A stretch of DNA of 64,000 nucleotides, from the NCBI GenBank assembly GCA_030867185.1, contig CM061487.1, forward strand, positions 62,799,000-62,862,999. The letters are read 5' to 3'. This DNA comes from Tagetes erecta (lineage: Eukaryota; Streptophyta; Magnoliopsida; Asterales; Asteraceae). The number at the start of each line of letters is the position of its first letter. Positions within the stretch are counted from its first letter, which is position 1. The notes beneath the pieces were generated by a model. It was given only the letters and a program-made list of their open reading frames with translations, was not told where the DNA came from and did not search any database. Shown in pieces: positions 48,896-59,900 of this stretch. The translations under genes and the position numbers were made by a program.

Positions 48896-49908
48896 GTTGG
48901 GTGATCTTTGATTGATGTTGTTATTGATGGAATTTTAGCTACCATTAGCTTTGATTCATGTTTGTGTAAAGAACTGCAAAGTTTGAGATCAATTGGTGAA
49001 GATTTGACTGAGTTTTTGAAGAAATTGTTAATGTTCGTCATATTCACTGCTCAAATTTGAGATCCGAAATTTTGTTGATGTTTTGAGAAATTGATGATTG
49101 AGATATGTTAGAAATCATAATCCTAAGCCTCGTTCATAATCAAACCAATCAGATTTGTTGATTTCATTCCATATTTTGTCATTTTTGTCAAAACCCACTA
49201 GTTGTGTTCATCACAAAAAACCCAGATTTGAGTGAGACTTAGCTTGATTCAAGGTAGAAAAACTTTGAATGAGTGTTAGAAACATCATTCCTAATCTAAT
49301 ACAAGTATTGAATTGAACAAAAACAAAAAATATTGAAGAATTGATCTTTTGTTCATCATAATTTTGACTTTGAAAAGTCAATCTGATATGAAGATTTGAA
49401 AATCTGATTGATATTTGCCCAGAAACGTATCATAATTTGAAGAAGAATTGAAGAATTAAGTGTTTGGTTGAAGGAAATTTTTCCTAAGTGTTGAAACGTC
49501 CAAAAATTGCTGAAAAATTCATTCTGACCCGTCTGGGGGGGCAGACACGGCCAAACAGCATCCTTGACCCGGCTAAGGGGGGCAGACACGTCCAAACAGT
49601 ACCCTTGACCCCGCTGAAGGGGGGGCAGACACGTCCAAACAGTCCCCTTGACCCGTCTGGGGGGGGGGCAGACGCGTCCAAACAGTGCCTCTAACCCGGC
49701 TGGGGGGGCGGAACGCAAAAAATTGCCAAAAAACACCCAAAATTCATTTCTAAGTGTTTTAAGTGCTGAATATTCATCCCGAAAACATTATGGGCTGAAA
49801 TTTTTGTCCAAACCGAGCACTTTTAACAACATATTAGCTCTCATAACCCAAATCACCTTCACAAACACCAAATCACCTTCACAAACACCAAATCTCCCAA
49901 AATCAAAC
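48896..49908 (+). other. Long leader of the gag-only element
   Basis: About 1 kb before the gag ATG. Its first 600 bp are AT-rich and featureless; then comes the G-run minisatellite (49524-49711), and just before gag a tandem AAATCACCTTCACAAACACC repeat (about 49848-49890). Confidence 0.7.
49524..49711 (+). repeat. GC-rich minisatellite with G-runs, five units of ~41-43 bp
   Basis: Units start near 49524, 49564, 49605, 49648 and 49691. Each has the form TTGACCCGTCT, then a run of 6-10 G, then CAGACACGTCCAAACAGT. It is sharply different from the AT-rich surroundings. Confidence 0.88.
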
Positions 49909-51543
49909 ATGAAAAACATGATCCAAGAAGAAAATAAAAGAGAAAAGATGTGCACCAAAGAATATTTTGAACAAGTTGAAGAGTGCAAATTATATTCACT
50001 TTGGATTTGTGATAAACTAAAGAAAGAAGAAACCATGCACAAGAATCTGAAAGAACAACACGAAATATCTGATCAAAGAATCACATCTCTCGAAGAGTCA
50101 CTAAAGAAAAGTGAACAAGAAGTTACAAATATAAAGAATGAAGTTGCAAAATCAAATGAACACTCATCCAGTGTGATCAAAGATTTGCAAGAAGAGATTC
50201 TAAAGTTGAAGAAGTTGTCTGAGATGTTCAATTCAGAGAACAACACTCTGAAAAACAAACTGCAAGAAGAACAAGAGAAGCATGCAAGTCTACAAAAAAA
50301 TCACCAATTGTGTGAAGATAGACTCAAATCTCTTACACATAATGTTGATTCAATGCTTACCGAAAAGCATAATCTGAATGTTCAACTCATGGAGCTCACT
50401 GATAAACTCAACAGATCACAATCAGATCTTGTGTTTATCAAAGAAGAAGTCGAAAAAGAAAAGTCTGTTGAAAAGAAAGATGAGAGATTAGTGCCAACCG
50501 GAATTGTTGGATCACTATCTTCTCAAGAAGAAGAAGAAAAGACACAAGAGTTTCAGTCAAAGAAGAAGAAGAAGAAGAAGGTTAGAAGAAAGAAAAGCAA
50601 AGCCAAGAAGAACAAGACAAAGGCCACTTCATCTGATTCTACACCACATACTCCTTCTACTTCAAAGTCTCAAGATTCCGAATCCCCGAGCGATTCAAAC
50701 AGTAACATCTACTGTTTAAACTGTGACTCTGAAACTCATCATATCTCTGATTGTATCTACAGTCAAGGTGTCTTTCCTTATGGGTCAAAAGGTGACAAGT
50801 TCAAGACTCCAACTTCTTCAATCAAGCTTCAACAAGACTCTAATGCCAAAGCTTCTCAGAAACAACAATCTTCAACAGCAAAGACTTCTCAGAAGAAAAG
50901 AAAGAAGTCTCCCTTCAAGGCTCATCAGAAGTATTGTGAGATATGTGATATGTACAATCACATGACATCCGAATGCTACTACAACAAGTACTGCATCAAC
51001 TGTCAGATGTACAACCACGACACAATGGAATGTTACTACAACAAGTATTGCTTCATTTGTGACATGGTCAATCACAACACTCAAGATTGTTTCTACAACA
51101 AAAGCTCAACGATGAAGCCGAGAAGGTATGTCCAAAGAAATTCATCATCTGCAAATTCTGCCAGGTATGTTTCTAATTTTAAATTCTCTGATGGTGATCA
51201 TTCAAGTGATTCATGGAAACCAAGATCTGTAAGAAAACAAAATCAAACAAATCCATTTTTGCATAAGCAAAATAGTCAACAAAACCAATTTTTGAAAAAT
51301 AGGTTTAGAAATGACTATGACAGATCTTCCATGAATGATTCTAGATGGGTGTCCAAACCAAAGCATTCCTTTGGTCCCACACAAAAACAGTTGTGGAGAA
51401 AAACACTTGTTAAGAATCAAGATGAGCAACGTGCTTCATCAATCGATGGTCCACCAGAAGATGCAATTTATCAAAAAGTTACATATATTGATGATTTCGG
51501 ACAATCCAAGACCGCAATGGCTTGGATTTCACACTCTAACTAA
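49909..51543 (+). CDS. Gag-like protein, 544 aa, with coiled coil and four zinc-knuckle-like motifs
   Basis: I start at the ATG at 49909 (MKNMIQEENKREKM). The frame is open farther upstream, but that part runs through the minisatellite and is unlikely to be coding. Residues about 30-180 are Glu/Lys-rich with heptad spacing, a probable long coiled coil. A Lys/Arg-rich basic patch with Ser runs follows (about 215-260). Cys/His motifs of the form CX2CX4HX4C come next: CLNCDSETHHISDC (269), CEICDMYNHMTSEC (343), CINCQMYNHDTMEC (about 362) and CFICDMVNHNTQDC (about 381). The last three are tandem at a 19-residue period. It ends AMAWISHSN, similar to the linker before protease in Copia polyproteins, then a stop, with no protease after it. 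A role in RNA binding and particle formation is inferred. Confidence 0.82.
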   Translation: MKNMIQEENKREKMCTKEYFEQVEECKLYSLWICDKLKKEETMHKNLKEQHEISDQRITSLEESLKKSEQEVTNIKNEVAKSNEHSSSVIKDLQEEILKLKKLSEMFNSENNTLKNKLQEEQEKHASLQKNHQLCEDRLKSLTHNVDSMLTEKHNLNVQLMELTDKLNRSQSDLVFIKEEVEKEKSVEKKDERLVPTGIVGSLSSQEEEEKTQEFQSKKKKKKKVRRKKSKAKKNKTKATSSDSTPHTPSTSKSQDSESPSDSNSNIYCLNCDSETHHISDCIYSQGVFPYGSKGDKFKTPTSSIKLQQDSNAKASQKQQSSTAKTSQKKRKKSPFKAHQKYCEICDMYNHMTSECYYNKYCINCQMYNHDTMECYYNKYCFICDMVNHNTQDCFYNKSSTMKPRRYVQRNSSSANSARYVSNFKFSDGDHSSDSWKPRSVRKQNQTNPFLHKQNSQQNQFLKNRFRNDYDRSSMNDSRWVSKPKHSFGPTQKQLWRKTLVKNQDEQRASSIDGPPEDAIYQKVTYIDDFGQSKTAMAWISHSN

Positions 51544-53440
51544 TTTGTTAGTGTGTTAGGGACAGTTATGGAGGCCGGTCAAACAAAGAAAAGAAGACTG
51601 TGGCTGATCCCTTATCATGACAAGATACCGAATCTTGTTCATCATGCTTTCGATGCAACTGACGCCAAATGGAGTTGGAAACAAAAAGGAATCATTGCAG
51701 GAATTTTTAAAAAACATTTTCAAAAACAAAAATCAAACAATGATGGCAGTGCAAGAAACAACCGATGTTTCATTTCGTCTGTTTAGATTAAGTATATTGC
51801 ATGCACTTCATACGTTGATAACATATCTGTCATTTTCTTTTCATTAAACTTTCAATTTTCTTATAAATTTAAAGTTTAGGGGGAGAAATCATTATTAAAA
51901 AAAAATGATAAAACCAGAAAAATCCAAAAATATGTTGAATCTACTTGCACGTACATGAGAAATGATAGCTACACTAGAGTTATTCAACGCATCATTTTAA
52001 ATAATAAAGACTGAAGCGTGAAAATTGATGTGCGAGACAGCTCAGACAAGTATACTGAACAAGTACATTCCATGATGATTTAACTAAATTCTAATGAGTT
52101 TTTGTGGTTGAAACGTCTTAGTGCATGTGAAACGTTTATACAAATCAAATAGATATCTTGTGATGCAACGATATACATCGGGTAATGATGCAATCTATTC
52201 AGTGTGATGAACCGCATCGTGAGCTTCTTTGTTGTGGTACCCACAGACCTGAAGTCTCACACGAAGTCTCTTTTGAGCTTCAAGATGCAGCAAAAGATTC
52301 CAAAATGGAACAGAAAAGAGTCCGAAATGTGGACCATCACCAATCAAATTCCAAAATGGAATTCAGAAGATTCCCAAGGGGAACATAGGCAAAAAGAAAA
52401 ATTCCAAAAAGGAATTCAAAAGAAGTCCCAAAGTGGACCAAATCCAAATAGAACCCAAATTCCACATTGTTTATGATTGTAAGTGACCTGACGTGTTGAG
52501 TTGTTCTCAGGATATTTAGATGAGGTGTATAACTTTCTAATGTGCAAAGTATGGGTCATTCAAAACTTATTCCTAATCAACCTAATTGATCATCAAGAAT
52601 AGAAAAAGTAAGTGTGTCAACTTTGAGCTAATTGAGTTGTTCAACAATTCATCACTCAATTACTTCACAATTCAAATGTCTATTTTAAAAAAAAACTGCA
52701 AAACATGTGTTGGATTAATTGCTTGTATGATCTCATTGCAGGTTAAAGATTCAGAATGTAAAGAGAAAATTCCAAAAATATCAAAAACATTAAAAAAATT
52801 CAAAAAGAACAAAAAGATTGTCATTTTAATCTTTTTCTTTTGTGTTAGTGAAACATATGTTATTGATGTAGGAGTTGTTGATCGAGCAATATCTCATCCG
52901 ATTGAGAACTTAATCTTTACATTGATGATAAATGCACATTATTGCCTGAGTTCTAATGTTTTCTTTGAGTTGCAGGAACAAGTTTCCATTGCAGAACAAG
53001 TTTCCACGCGACTTGAAGATGTTCCTGTTCAAGCCTGATTCCAGTCCAAAGATCTCCAAGTCAGATTGCTGAGTGTTAAGAATCCTCCTCTTAATATCTC
53101 ATACACAGATCCCATTAACTCTAAAGCAAAAGTTGAGGGGGAGTATTCTAAGTCAAAGAAGTCTTCTCATTCTACTTCAACCGTTGAAGAAGATCCCGTT
53201 GTTGATATATTGATTCACCGGAATCTACTCTCTGCTTATTTCTTTCCATAACCTCTGATGTTACTCAAAAGGGAGAGAAGGATGCAGATTGCTTGTTGAA
53301 AGAGAAAGTTTTGACAGCATCATCTTAGGGGGAGTACTGTTGGGTCCTCTTGAAGATAATGCATACCAAAACTTTAAGTTGCTCTCTATGCTCGTCACAT
53401 GAAGATTTAAGTTGATATGTCATATTTGTAAAGTGTCATC
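51544..53440 (+). other. Non-coding region between gag and the 3' LTR
   Basis: Where Copia pol should be, I find no protease, integrase, RT or RNase H motif. It has several short frames with no family resemblance, and three purine runs of the AGGGGGAG type (near 51877, 53326 and 53441). A stretch at 52250-52480 repeats AATTCCAAAA-like words. Confidence 0.7.
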
Positions 53441-53453
53441 TTAGGGGGAGTAC
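53441..53453 (+). other. Polypurine tract of the gag-only element
   Basis: TTAGGGGGAGTAC immediately before the TGTTGGGG of the 3' LTR. An identical block (CATCTTAGGGGGAGTACTGT) lies at about 53322-53341, followed by TGGGTCC instead of the LTR. Confidence 0.8.
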
Positions 53454-53888
53454 TGTTGGGGTTATTTGAAGATGTCACTTTCCAAATATAAGCGAGTGAA
53501 GATATCGAGCATCATCACGAGCAAGCACGGGTGAAGACGTTCATAATTTGTATTTGTCTTAGAATATTTGTGTAATCGTTTCGTGCTTAAATGCGCGTTT
53601 GTGCTTAACTGCACGTGGTTAGGTTACATTGTAAGGTGAATGGTATGAACTATAAATACCATCACCTAGGTCATTTATTATTGTGAGTTGCATACATTTC
53701 ATTCCATATCAATTTGTAACCTCTCCATTGATCTAATACAATTCACCTATTCATATTATCATCATCTTCATCATACTTTGCATTGATCTTCATGAACATT
53801 CAAGCATCAATACGTGATCAGTGAGTTTCCGCATCACTGATTGTAAACAACATCCCCAAACGATCTCAGATCTAGATCCTAGCTCGGT
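53454..53888 (+). repeat. 3' LTR of the gag-only element (last bases missing)
   Basis: Nearly identical to 48430-48865 (differences include AGTGAG/AGCGAG, TGCGCA/TGCGCG, GATCCAAG/GATCCTAG). It ends at GCTCGGT, then continues as TNP2 sequence. The terminal ...AAACCTATCA of the 5' copy is absent. Confidence 0.9.
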
Positions 53889-54151
53889 GCATCTCGCACT
53901 ATCAGATGTTCACCATGATGTATCCATACATTGTAGGTTGAATCAAAACCATTATGTATGATATGAGTAGCAACATCCCTAGGAATATGTTTTCTTGCAT
54001 TGACACACTTTCTACATGGACAATGTATCCGACATTCAGTATCAACGTACATTTCACCCCTGTTTGCAAAAGCCAACGCTCCTTTAACGAAATTTGGATC
54101 TACCTTATTAGTGATTTTAGTCCAACTCTTATCCAATGTCATTGCGAAATC
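53889..54151 (-). pseudogene. TNP2-type transposase, first coding exon (N-terminal domain)
   Basis: Minus-strand start at 54142 (MTLDKSWTKI). It encodes the Cys-containing transposase-associated N-terminal domain (MYVDTECRIHCPCRKCVN, VATHIIHNGF, WIHHGEH). The sequence TTAGCTAG just upstream of the ATG is a plausible splice acceptor at 54152, linking this exon to the leader exon near 55650. The coding sequence is broken at 53889 by the Copia-derived element and resumes near 48429, with some residues probably lost at the junction. Confidence 0.85.
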
Positions 54152-55649
54152 CTAGCTAACAACAAAATACTTAATGATTTTATGTATATATCACTTGATG
54201 CATATTAGTGAGTATAAATCCACATGTATCACTCAAAAAAGGTGTGGTTTAAATGATTTTTCTATAAAATTAATTTTCATATTATAAGTTTAGACAAGAT
54301 ATGTCAAATCCACTTTTTGATTGATGGCTAAATTGACATATACGTGCAATAATATTTACTAACTAGGTATCAAATGATGTGTCAGAAGCATGGTCGGGTA
54401 GAGCTTCAATAGTTCACACTTGTGTTTCTACCTATGCAAGACAAGAAAACATGTTGACTTTTATGACTAATAAGTATGCAACACATTGTACGAAAATCCC
54501 TTCCAAATCTTATTTTGGTGTTTCTAACACACTCATACATTGAGTATTTTATATAGGTATTAACTGTGAACAAGGATTAGGTATATATATATATATTGCT
54601 TTACCTATTTTAACAAGTATTAGTTTTATTTTTTGGTTTCAATCAGCCAACATATAAACACTTGGTAGCCTTAAACAACTTCTAAACGGTCTTTTATGTT
54701 GTTGGGGAGGACTCGTTCATGGCATAACTAGTCAGGTCAAGACGTGTCATTATCTTGACGCGAAGATGGTAAAACTGAGTTAAAAACTAGACATTCAAAG
54801 CATCTTCTAAATCAAATATGTGTGCTCTATTCTAGGTGCCATACATATCCATTTAGGTTTTAAACATTGCTCATATTAACCCATCAATTCACAAAAATCG
54901 CTTGTATATACCCAAATATGACTATTCGGGCTTACTTTGCCCAGTATAAACAAAACATTCGGTTAATAACCCTTTAACTATTGACACCCAAAACAGTCCC
55001 CTAGCAACCCTTTATGCAGCAACTAATGTTTTGGCTCAAAATCTATTTTATAACAAAGTTGGGAACTGACCATGAACTTGTTTACAGTGTAGTAGCCATA
55101 ATCTATTTTAAAACGCAGCTGCTGATCTTGTTTAAGTATACACATGATGATCTACTCTTATACATATTTCCTACACACATTCACCAAAACTTGCCTATAC
55201 TACAATCAAACAATATCATGTTACTATTGGGGTTTATCATACTCATTCAATACATATATACGTGCTATATCCAACTGATGCTAATCTTGTTTCATATTCA
55301 TACCTACATAGCACATACACAGCATATACCACATATACATACGCTCGTTGATCATGTTCTCGTCTAAACATACGTACACGTAATGACCTGAATTTATATA
55401 TTGTACGGCTGGTCATGGTTAATCTACAAATATACACATAATAGTACATAATCACATACATATAACGCATACATATGATTGAACCGAAAACAAAACCCGA
55501 AACAACCCGAAAACGGAACCGAAACCCGAAACGTGATCCAATACGAAACCATAACGTGATGAATGCAAGAAGTAGCATGAATTATTCTGCTTAATACAAT
55601 CGAAACAGGATCAAAACCTTAAACAAAATAGGCGAACTGAGAAACTCAC
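54152..55649 (-). other. Probable TNP2 5' intron
   Basis: AT-rich, no coding sequence, with a TA microsatellite (54584-54597). It is bounded on the minus strand by donor G|GTGAGT (55644-55650) and acceptor TTAGCTAG| (54152). Splicing is inferred only. Confidence 0.45.
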
Positions 55650-55850
55650 CGGAATGCGATGGAGAAGATGATCGGAGACGGGAGTTGCAACAGAAACGAT
55701 GATTGGATATGTTTTCTAATCCTAGCTTCTACTCGATCACCGGCGACCAGCGTGCAGATAGGGATGATGAAGATCGATAGTTGCTACTGTGAGTGTGTGT
55801 GTTGTGTTTGATTGATTGACCGATGATGGCTGATCAAAGAAGCATGGTAC
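55650..55850 (-). other. Probable non-coding leader exon and promoter side of TNP2
   Basis: A CG-richer stretch ending on the minus strand at a strong donor (ATTCCG|GTGAGTTTC). Its CT/GA balance and lack of a long frame suit an untranslated exon. The start site is not determined. Confidence 0.4.
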
Positions 55851-56216
55851 GAGAGATCGTAATTTTAAAAATCTAAAGTTATTGGTTTTGTTTGAAAAGG
55901 GGATTGAGATAACTTAAAAATTAACAATAATGATTACGGAAAAAGGTTCAAAAGCAATTGGATTTCAAAGTAACTATTGGATTTACTAGTTTTGTTATAA
56001 TAATTGATTTATTTCTACTTTTGGGTATTTAAGACTAATGATCTTTCAATCGGACGTAATAATTTTGTCGTTAAGAGCGTCTTTTCAAGTTAACTTTTAC
56101 ATCAATCGACTGTATTCTCCTTCCAATCAAAAGCCCTAAAACATCGGCCATGAATTCGAAAAAACTTAACGGCGTTAAAAAAATTAAATATGTCATGTTG
56201 GTTGTTAAAGTGATAA

Positions 56217-56340
56217 AAGTTGGGATCGTTACCAGCTAATTCGATAGTTGGAACCAATAGAAACCAAAATGTGAAAGTTGGAACAGTTACCAACTAATTC
56301 GATAGTTGGACTGATAGAAATTTAAAAGATGAAAGTTGGT
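56217..56340. repeat. Tandem repeat, unit about 60 bp, two copies
   Basis: AGTTGGGATCGTTACCAGCT and AGTTGGAACAGTTACCAACT each lead into AATTCGATAGTTGGA and a TAGAAA tail; a third partial unit follows. Confidence 0.75.
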
Positions 56341-56457
56341 GAAATTGAGAATAGACGATTAATGAGGTGAAGGGAATATGGATCATGTTCTATTACTCTA
56401 AATAAATCAAACAACATCTAAGTTAAATGATGATTATATGGTTATTTGTGTAAAACG

Positions 56458-56640
56458 GAATAAATAAATTTATAAAATACAATCTTTAAAAAATGTAAAA
56501 TTTTGATTTATCACTACGATTTGAATACTATAAATAACAAATGTACTAAATAAATTTATAAAAATACAATCTTAAATAAAAAAAAAGTAAAATTTTCATT
56601 TATCAATACGATTTGAATAACTATAACTAACAAACATATA
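56458..56640. repeat. Tandem duplication, unit about 90-100 bp
   Basis: AAATAAATTTATAAAATACAAT, then a poly-A stretch, GTAAAATTTT, TTATCA and ACGATTTGAATA, occurs twice in succession with small differences. Confidence 0.75.
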
Positions 56641-56859
56641 AAGAGCAAACAAAAGTCTAATTATGATATGAGTCAATAAGAGTTACTTTATATGTAACTG
56701 AATATACATAAAAAATTTAAATTTTATACAAAAAAATAATGCTACACGAGTCAATGATAAATGGGAGACTAATGATCGTCGCATTTAGTGGCTACGTGTT
56801 ACTTCCCAAATATTTTAGATTTGCTCATTGAATATATTTTCAATAATAAAAAACCAGAC

Positions 56860-56973
56860 GAGCCGAGCCCGAGTTGAGCTCGAGCTCGAGCTTGGTTAAG
56901 CTGAAATGAGCCGAGCTCGAGCCTAGACGAGCTCGGGCTCGGCTCGACTCGTTTACACCCCTAATTTCACTCA
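56860..56973. repeat. GAGCTCGAGC-rich block with hAT-like terminus
   Basis: Repeated GAGCCGAGC/GAGCTCGAGC words on both strands, ending GTTTACACCCCTAA; reversed, it begins TTAGGGGTGTAAACGAG. Such starts are common at plant hAT-type non-autonomous ends, but I could not find the partner terminus or an 8-bp duplication. Confidence 0.4.
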
Positions 56974-59900
56974 AGCTAAATGATGATTACTTATTTCTAT
57001 TAATGGTCAATTACGATCATTGATGGTAACATACTAGTATTCGAGTTATTTAGGGCCGATATGATTAATAATAGCAAATTAGGGTCCTTTTAACTGATTT
57101 TTGGTAACTTAAATATAAAAGGGAGAAAAAATATAAAAATTTTACGTAACAAAATTTGAGCAGTAGCCCGGGCCACCCCTGACCACAAGCTATCTCCGCC
57201 CGTGCATAGGACCCAATAATATTCAAGTTATAACTAAAATTAGTAAAGTACATTTCGACGACATAAGACTCACGGCAGTGAACTATGGTCACTAATATTG
57301 CAATCAGGATAAATGTGGTGTTACTAATGGTCAAGTATGGTCATCAGCGATTGTAACTTGTGCGTAAATTGTAAATTAACACAGTGAAGGTTGCCTTTCT
57401 TTTCGTTGTGAGTATGACTCATTGCGCCAGGATGTTACATGCGTATGTTGCTTATTTGAATGGGTTTGACACATAAATACGTTGGTATGTTAAAATTAGT
57501 AACGTTCATTTCGACGATATGTACGTACAAAAATTTCAAGCGTAAAATAATGCTTCTAAAAAACAATTAAAAAAATAAGAAACTAAAAACGTATCCATAT
57601 GAAAAAAAACGTGCCTATAACAAGTTTTAAATGAAATATAACTATTCTTGGTTAAATCGTGAATAAGAAAACGTAAGTTCCAAATAGTTAGATTGATACT
57701 AAAATAAAAATAAAAATAATATTAAATTCACATATGTATCGTGAGGGATAGATCGAGTAGGTTTGTAATTAAACCCTTATTATTCACCTCCATGTCTGCC
57801 TCTCTCCCTCTCTCCCTTAGCGAAATTTTTGCCACAACGAACAGAGAAACCGGATGCCCACATCCACGTTCCATGTCAATGTATCAAGACCCATCACGCT
57901 TCAGTTACTCCCTCACGAAACCCTCTGCTCTGACTCCCTTCTCTGCGCGTTTTTGCTTTTGTATGAAGAAGTTTTGGCAACGATCAGATTGAAGATTAAG
58001 GTATCAATTGACCTAATTTTTTTATATATCAAACACTATCTACTCGTTAGGATGATATGTGGTTAAGTTTACTTGAACCTTAACTGATGGTTGATATTGG
58101 TTATTTGGTTTTCACTTCAATTGATCTGATTGTCAGTTCGTTTATTGAATTAGGCAACTGATGTTGATGTTTCAACTTTCAAGTTTCAGTTATTTATTTA
58201 CTTGCACATAATTTGATACTTGTACATTGGGTTTAAGCTTCATTAACTTTACTTACATAAATAATGGCCAAATCAATTCACTTATATCATACTAATGAGT
58301 CTAGAACAAATTCTATATTAACTAGGACAACACTGTGTTAGATTCTGTTATAATCACATGATACTTCACTATGCGCAGCTAGGCTATTAATGCTTCTTGA
58401 TTATTTAGACCTTTGTAATATAATAGAACAATAATGTGGCTAGATATAGTTGCTTTCATCACCAATTCTAGTCAGTTGCGATATTTACAATGATTTTGAA
58501 TGTCAAACAGTTTGTCTTCTCAAATGACCATTTTGTAATCACAATTTTTTAAGATACTCAAATAATCTATGTAATAAATATTAAAAGATTTATAGTAAAT
58601 GTGTATAATACTTGATCATTAAAGATGACCACTTTAAATTCAGGTTAAGAAAAGATTAGTAGCACAAAAGCAGAACTTTGACATAAACTATTTCAAGATA
58701 GTAGATAAGGAAACATGATAATTTAAGCATAGTATTATTGGTCTGTTTTCTGCATTTTTGTGAAATTGCAATTTAAGCCTCAATTTGTTTATGAATTTAA
58801 TATGCTTAATATTCTTTTTAACCAAGAGTCTAAGACTATTAGTTTTTAATGCAGTACAAAGTGGATATTAATGTTAGTAATGATGGTCACTCCTCTTACA
58901 AGAAAGAGATCTCAAGAACAAGATTCAGCTCAACATAGAATTCAGTCAGCGGTTGATGGAACTTCATCTCAGATTGTACAACAGCCCACACGTAAGCGCA
59001 ACCATCGTATGCCTAGTATTGAATCTAATGGTAATTTTCCATTTTGTGCAATTTGTTTAGTACTGACAGCATTAGCAAATACAAAAAATTAGTTGGGTGA
59101 GGGGTGGGCACCCTCTATGTATCATCTACTACTTCAAAATGTTTTTCATTTTTACAATTTATACCAATAATAGCAACGTGGGCATGAGTTTATCTCTAGA
59201 GGAGCATATTTTGTGGCCTAAGACAATATTGTAAATATTTTTGTTTTTTATTTTGTCAAGATAGTATTTTTTTTCTTTCTAAAACTAAAACTGGTAAATT
59301 CTTCTAGTTTTTTTTAAATGTGCATAACATTTTAAGCTTCTAAAATTAAACTGGTCAACACTGCTTATAATTCAGTTGTCAAAGTTATTTCTACTAAAAT
59401 GTTATTATTGAAATTCGGATTGGTTTAATCGGTGTTTTTTTCATTATTCTTGTGTTAAAGTTCATAAATTTAGATGCCTCTCTACGTTGCACGCTAAGCT
59501 AATATCATTATTTGAAGTTTGTTTATGGAAGTTTTACTAAAATAATTTATGTGAATATGTGATGACTTATCTTCATTGATAGTGAATAATAATATTTATA
59601 TATCAAAATTGCAGTTGCTACAGTCACACCTATTCCACGACCAGGTAACTTTCACTGTTGCATAAGGTTAAAGTCAATGTTTTGGTGTTGTAGTTTTTTA
59701 GAATTATCATGAGTATAATTTATGTGAAATTTTTGTTTGAATATGTGAGGCAATAGTATTTTAACCTCATTTTTAAGCTTTTCTATATAGTACCAAGCAA
59801 TAGTTTAAACTTTCACCTACCTGCCTTGGCAATTCAAATTATACAAAGCTACAAAATTAAGTTACACTTCATATAATTCAGATACACAAAGTACACATTA

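Larger units (their letters stand above)
48430..53888 (+). mobile_element. Copia-type gag-only (TR-GAG-like) retrotransposon
   Basis: Plus-strand element with LTRs at 48430-48880 and 53454-53888, PBS (48883-48895), gag-like ORF (49909-51543) and PPT (53441-53453). No protease, integrase, RT or RNase H is found in the ~1.9 kb between gag and the 3' LTR. Short 5-bp-type LTRs with TGTTGG ends and the PBS type fit Copia. It lies inside TNP2. No target-site duplication is visible, because the last ~15 bp of the 3' LTR appear deleted with adjacent TNP2 sequence. LTR-gag-LTR organisation matches the published TR-GAG class of non-autonomous elements. Confidence 0.85.
41704..55850 (-). mobile_element. 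CACTA (CMC/En-Spm) DNA transposon, left end and TNP2 region
   Basis: Begins CACTACAAGAAAAATG, the classic plant CACTA terminal inverted repeat, followed by subterminal GGGACTGAT/ATCAGTC-type repeats (41704-42275). A TNP2 transposase gene on the minus strand (54142 to about 45251) ends toward this terminus. The opposite TTCTTGTAGTG end is not in the window. The element probably extends farther right, perhaps including the Transposase_24 gene and beyond 64000. The 3-bp duplication at the left is TGT; its partner is unseen. Confidence 0.88.
55851..57740. other. Intergenic region between divergent TNP2 and Transposase_24 leaders
   Basis: About 1.9 kb, AT-rich, no gene. It contains two tandem repeats (56217-56340 and 56458-56640), a GAGCTCGAGC-rich block ending ACTCGTTTACACCCCTAA (56860-56973) that resembles a hAT-type terminus, and a GC-rich patch (57165-57210). 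It would be the shared upstream region if both genes belong to one element. Confidence 0.55.

Noticed and set aside
52586..53038. A 150-codon frame after the gag-like gene
   Set aside because: No integrase, RT or RNase H motif, AT-driven composition; not accepted as pol or as an env-like gene.
55014..55578. Two opposite frames of 117 and 111 codons
   Set aside because: Overlap one another in TA/CA-rich intronic sequence; no family features.
57165..57210. GC-rich patch resembling a DNA-transposon end (CGGGCGGAGATAGC on the minus strand)
   Set aside because: Only one short segment is recognisable, with no partner end or duplication, so I do not call an element.
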